Shown here: piece by piece, positions 63,255 to 64,000 of the stretch
Layout of the letters: every line of letters begins with the position of its first letter
How positions within the stretch are numbered: position 1 is the stretch's first letter
DNA from: Burhinus oedicnemus
Lineage: Eukaryota > Chordata > Aves > Charadriiformes > Burhinidae
Direction: 5' to 3'
DNA length: 64,000 bases
NCBI GenBank assembly: GCA_008921705.1
Contig: VFFE01007510.1
Span: 209,788 to 273,787 of the forward strand
Notes under the pieces: model-generated
What the model was told of the DNA's origin: nothing
The model's database searches: none
Seen by the model: only the letters and a program-made list of their open reading frames with translations
Translations under genes and position numbers: made by a program

Positions 63255-64000
63255 ATAAGCTAATCGAAATGCTAATTAAATGGAGAAAATCTAAGGTTAA
63301 TATGCACAATTTGAAGAACAAAAGTACTGATTCATATATTTTATGCGTCAAGATTGACCTAAGTATTTGGATTAGAAGGAGCGAATCTGTCACAATACAA
63401 ATGAAAATACTCCCCCTGTGAGTACATATTAGGAGTATTTCCAGTCCTGTCTGTCACTGAGACTGCTTTTTCACTTGTTTAATACAGTGGAATTTTTGTA
63501 TGAGTCCTCACGTTTAGGTGGTCCTTTCAAGGGAGACCATATATTTCATAAATGAGGAATGAACTGACAAAAATTACAGAGATGTTTCATTCACCTCAGT
63601 TTTTCATCTGATTTTATTTTGCCATAAGTTTTATTTCCATATTTACAATGAAGGATATGTTTCCCAATCCACTATGAAATACAGTGTTTCATATCACACA
63701 GTGGAAGTTCTGCTGAAGGACCCTAAATGAAGATTACTTTTATACATGAAGAAGTTTACTTTTATAGTCTTAAAAAACCACCCACAATTTTTTTTCCCAA
63801 GTGTTTCTTAATTTATTGTAAGGAATTTCTGAAAAAATAAGGCAAAAATCAACATCACTTTATGGATACTGAGAGTGATTAAACTCTCAAGTTTTTCTAA
63901 GAGAATATTGCTAAAATTATTTTAAAGACAATGTGGAGAAAACTTAATCTCAGAGAGATTTTGAAAGTTTTTTTCTCCATTTGTCTGGAAATCCACATAA
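63255..64000. other. AT-rich unique sequence, nothing recognised
   Basis: No gene, repeat family or RNA gene is recognised up to the window edge. Confidence 0.5.

Overview
The window looks like bird nuclear DNA from a gene-poor, AT-rich stretch: a gene desert or the inside of a very long intron. The evidence is the repeat content. I see twelve copies of the avian LINE CR1, several ending in the characteristic ATTCTATG-type tail, and solo LTRs of the ERVL class common in Neoaves, with one GC-rich ERVK-like LTR. There are no Alu, L1 or B-type repeats. I find no intact protein-coding gene, no convincing exon, no tRNA or rRNA gene, no CRISPR array and no prokaryotic feature. The longest open frames are CR1 reverse-transcriptase remnants, pieces of LTR, or chance frames open on both strands.

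Layout: 1-9940 is mostly unique AT-rich sequence with a 92-nt homopurine tract and one very old SINE-like repeat. 9941-26134 is the densest repeat zone: a CR1, an ERVL solo LTR with a near-perfect 5-bp target duplication, a fairly fresh CR1 with two nonsense codons, a short CR1 tail, a four-copy 17-bp minisatellite, and a CR1 split by a second CR1 in the opposite orientation. 26135-43422 holds a deep-amniote CR1 relic, a MIR-like relic, and two CR1 copies, one a 1.4-kb decayed copy. 43423-53119 has a GC-rich ERVK-like solo LTR, a CR1, a second deep CR1 relic and an ERVL-type solo LTR. 53120-64000 has a CR1 lacking its 3' end, a short ERVL LTR with a strong internal hairpin, a CR1 with a perfect 16-bp fold-back hairpin beside its 5' end, and a 20-N assembly gap beside the 3' end of another ERVL LTR.

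No genes act together here. Any function is most likely cis-regulatory. Two unique stretches, 58200-58700 and especially 61061-61470 with its many homeodomain-type ATTA/TAAT cores, read like conserved noncoding elements, but that needs a cross-species alignment. I did not find a convincing undescribed biological system. The most unusual local structures are small duplications and inversions at the 5' junctions of three CR1 insertions.
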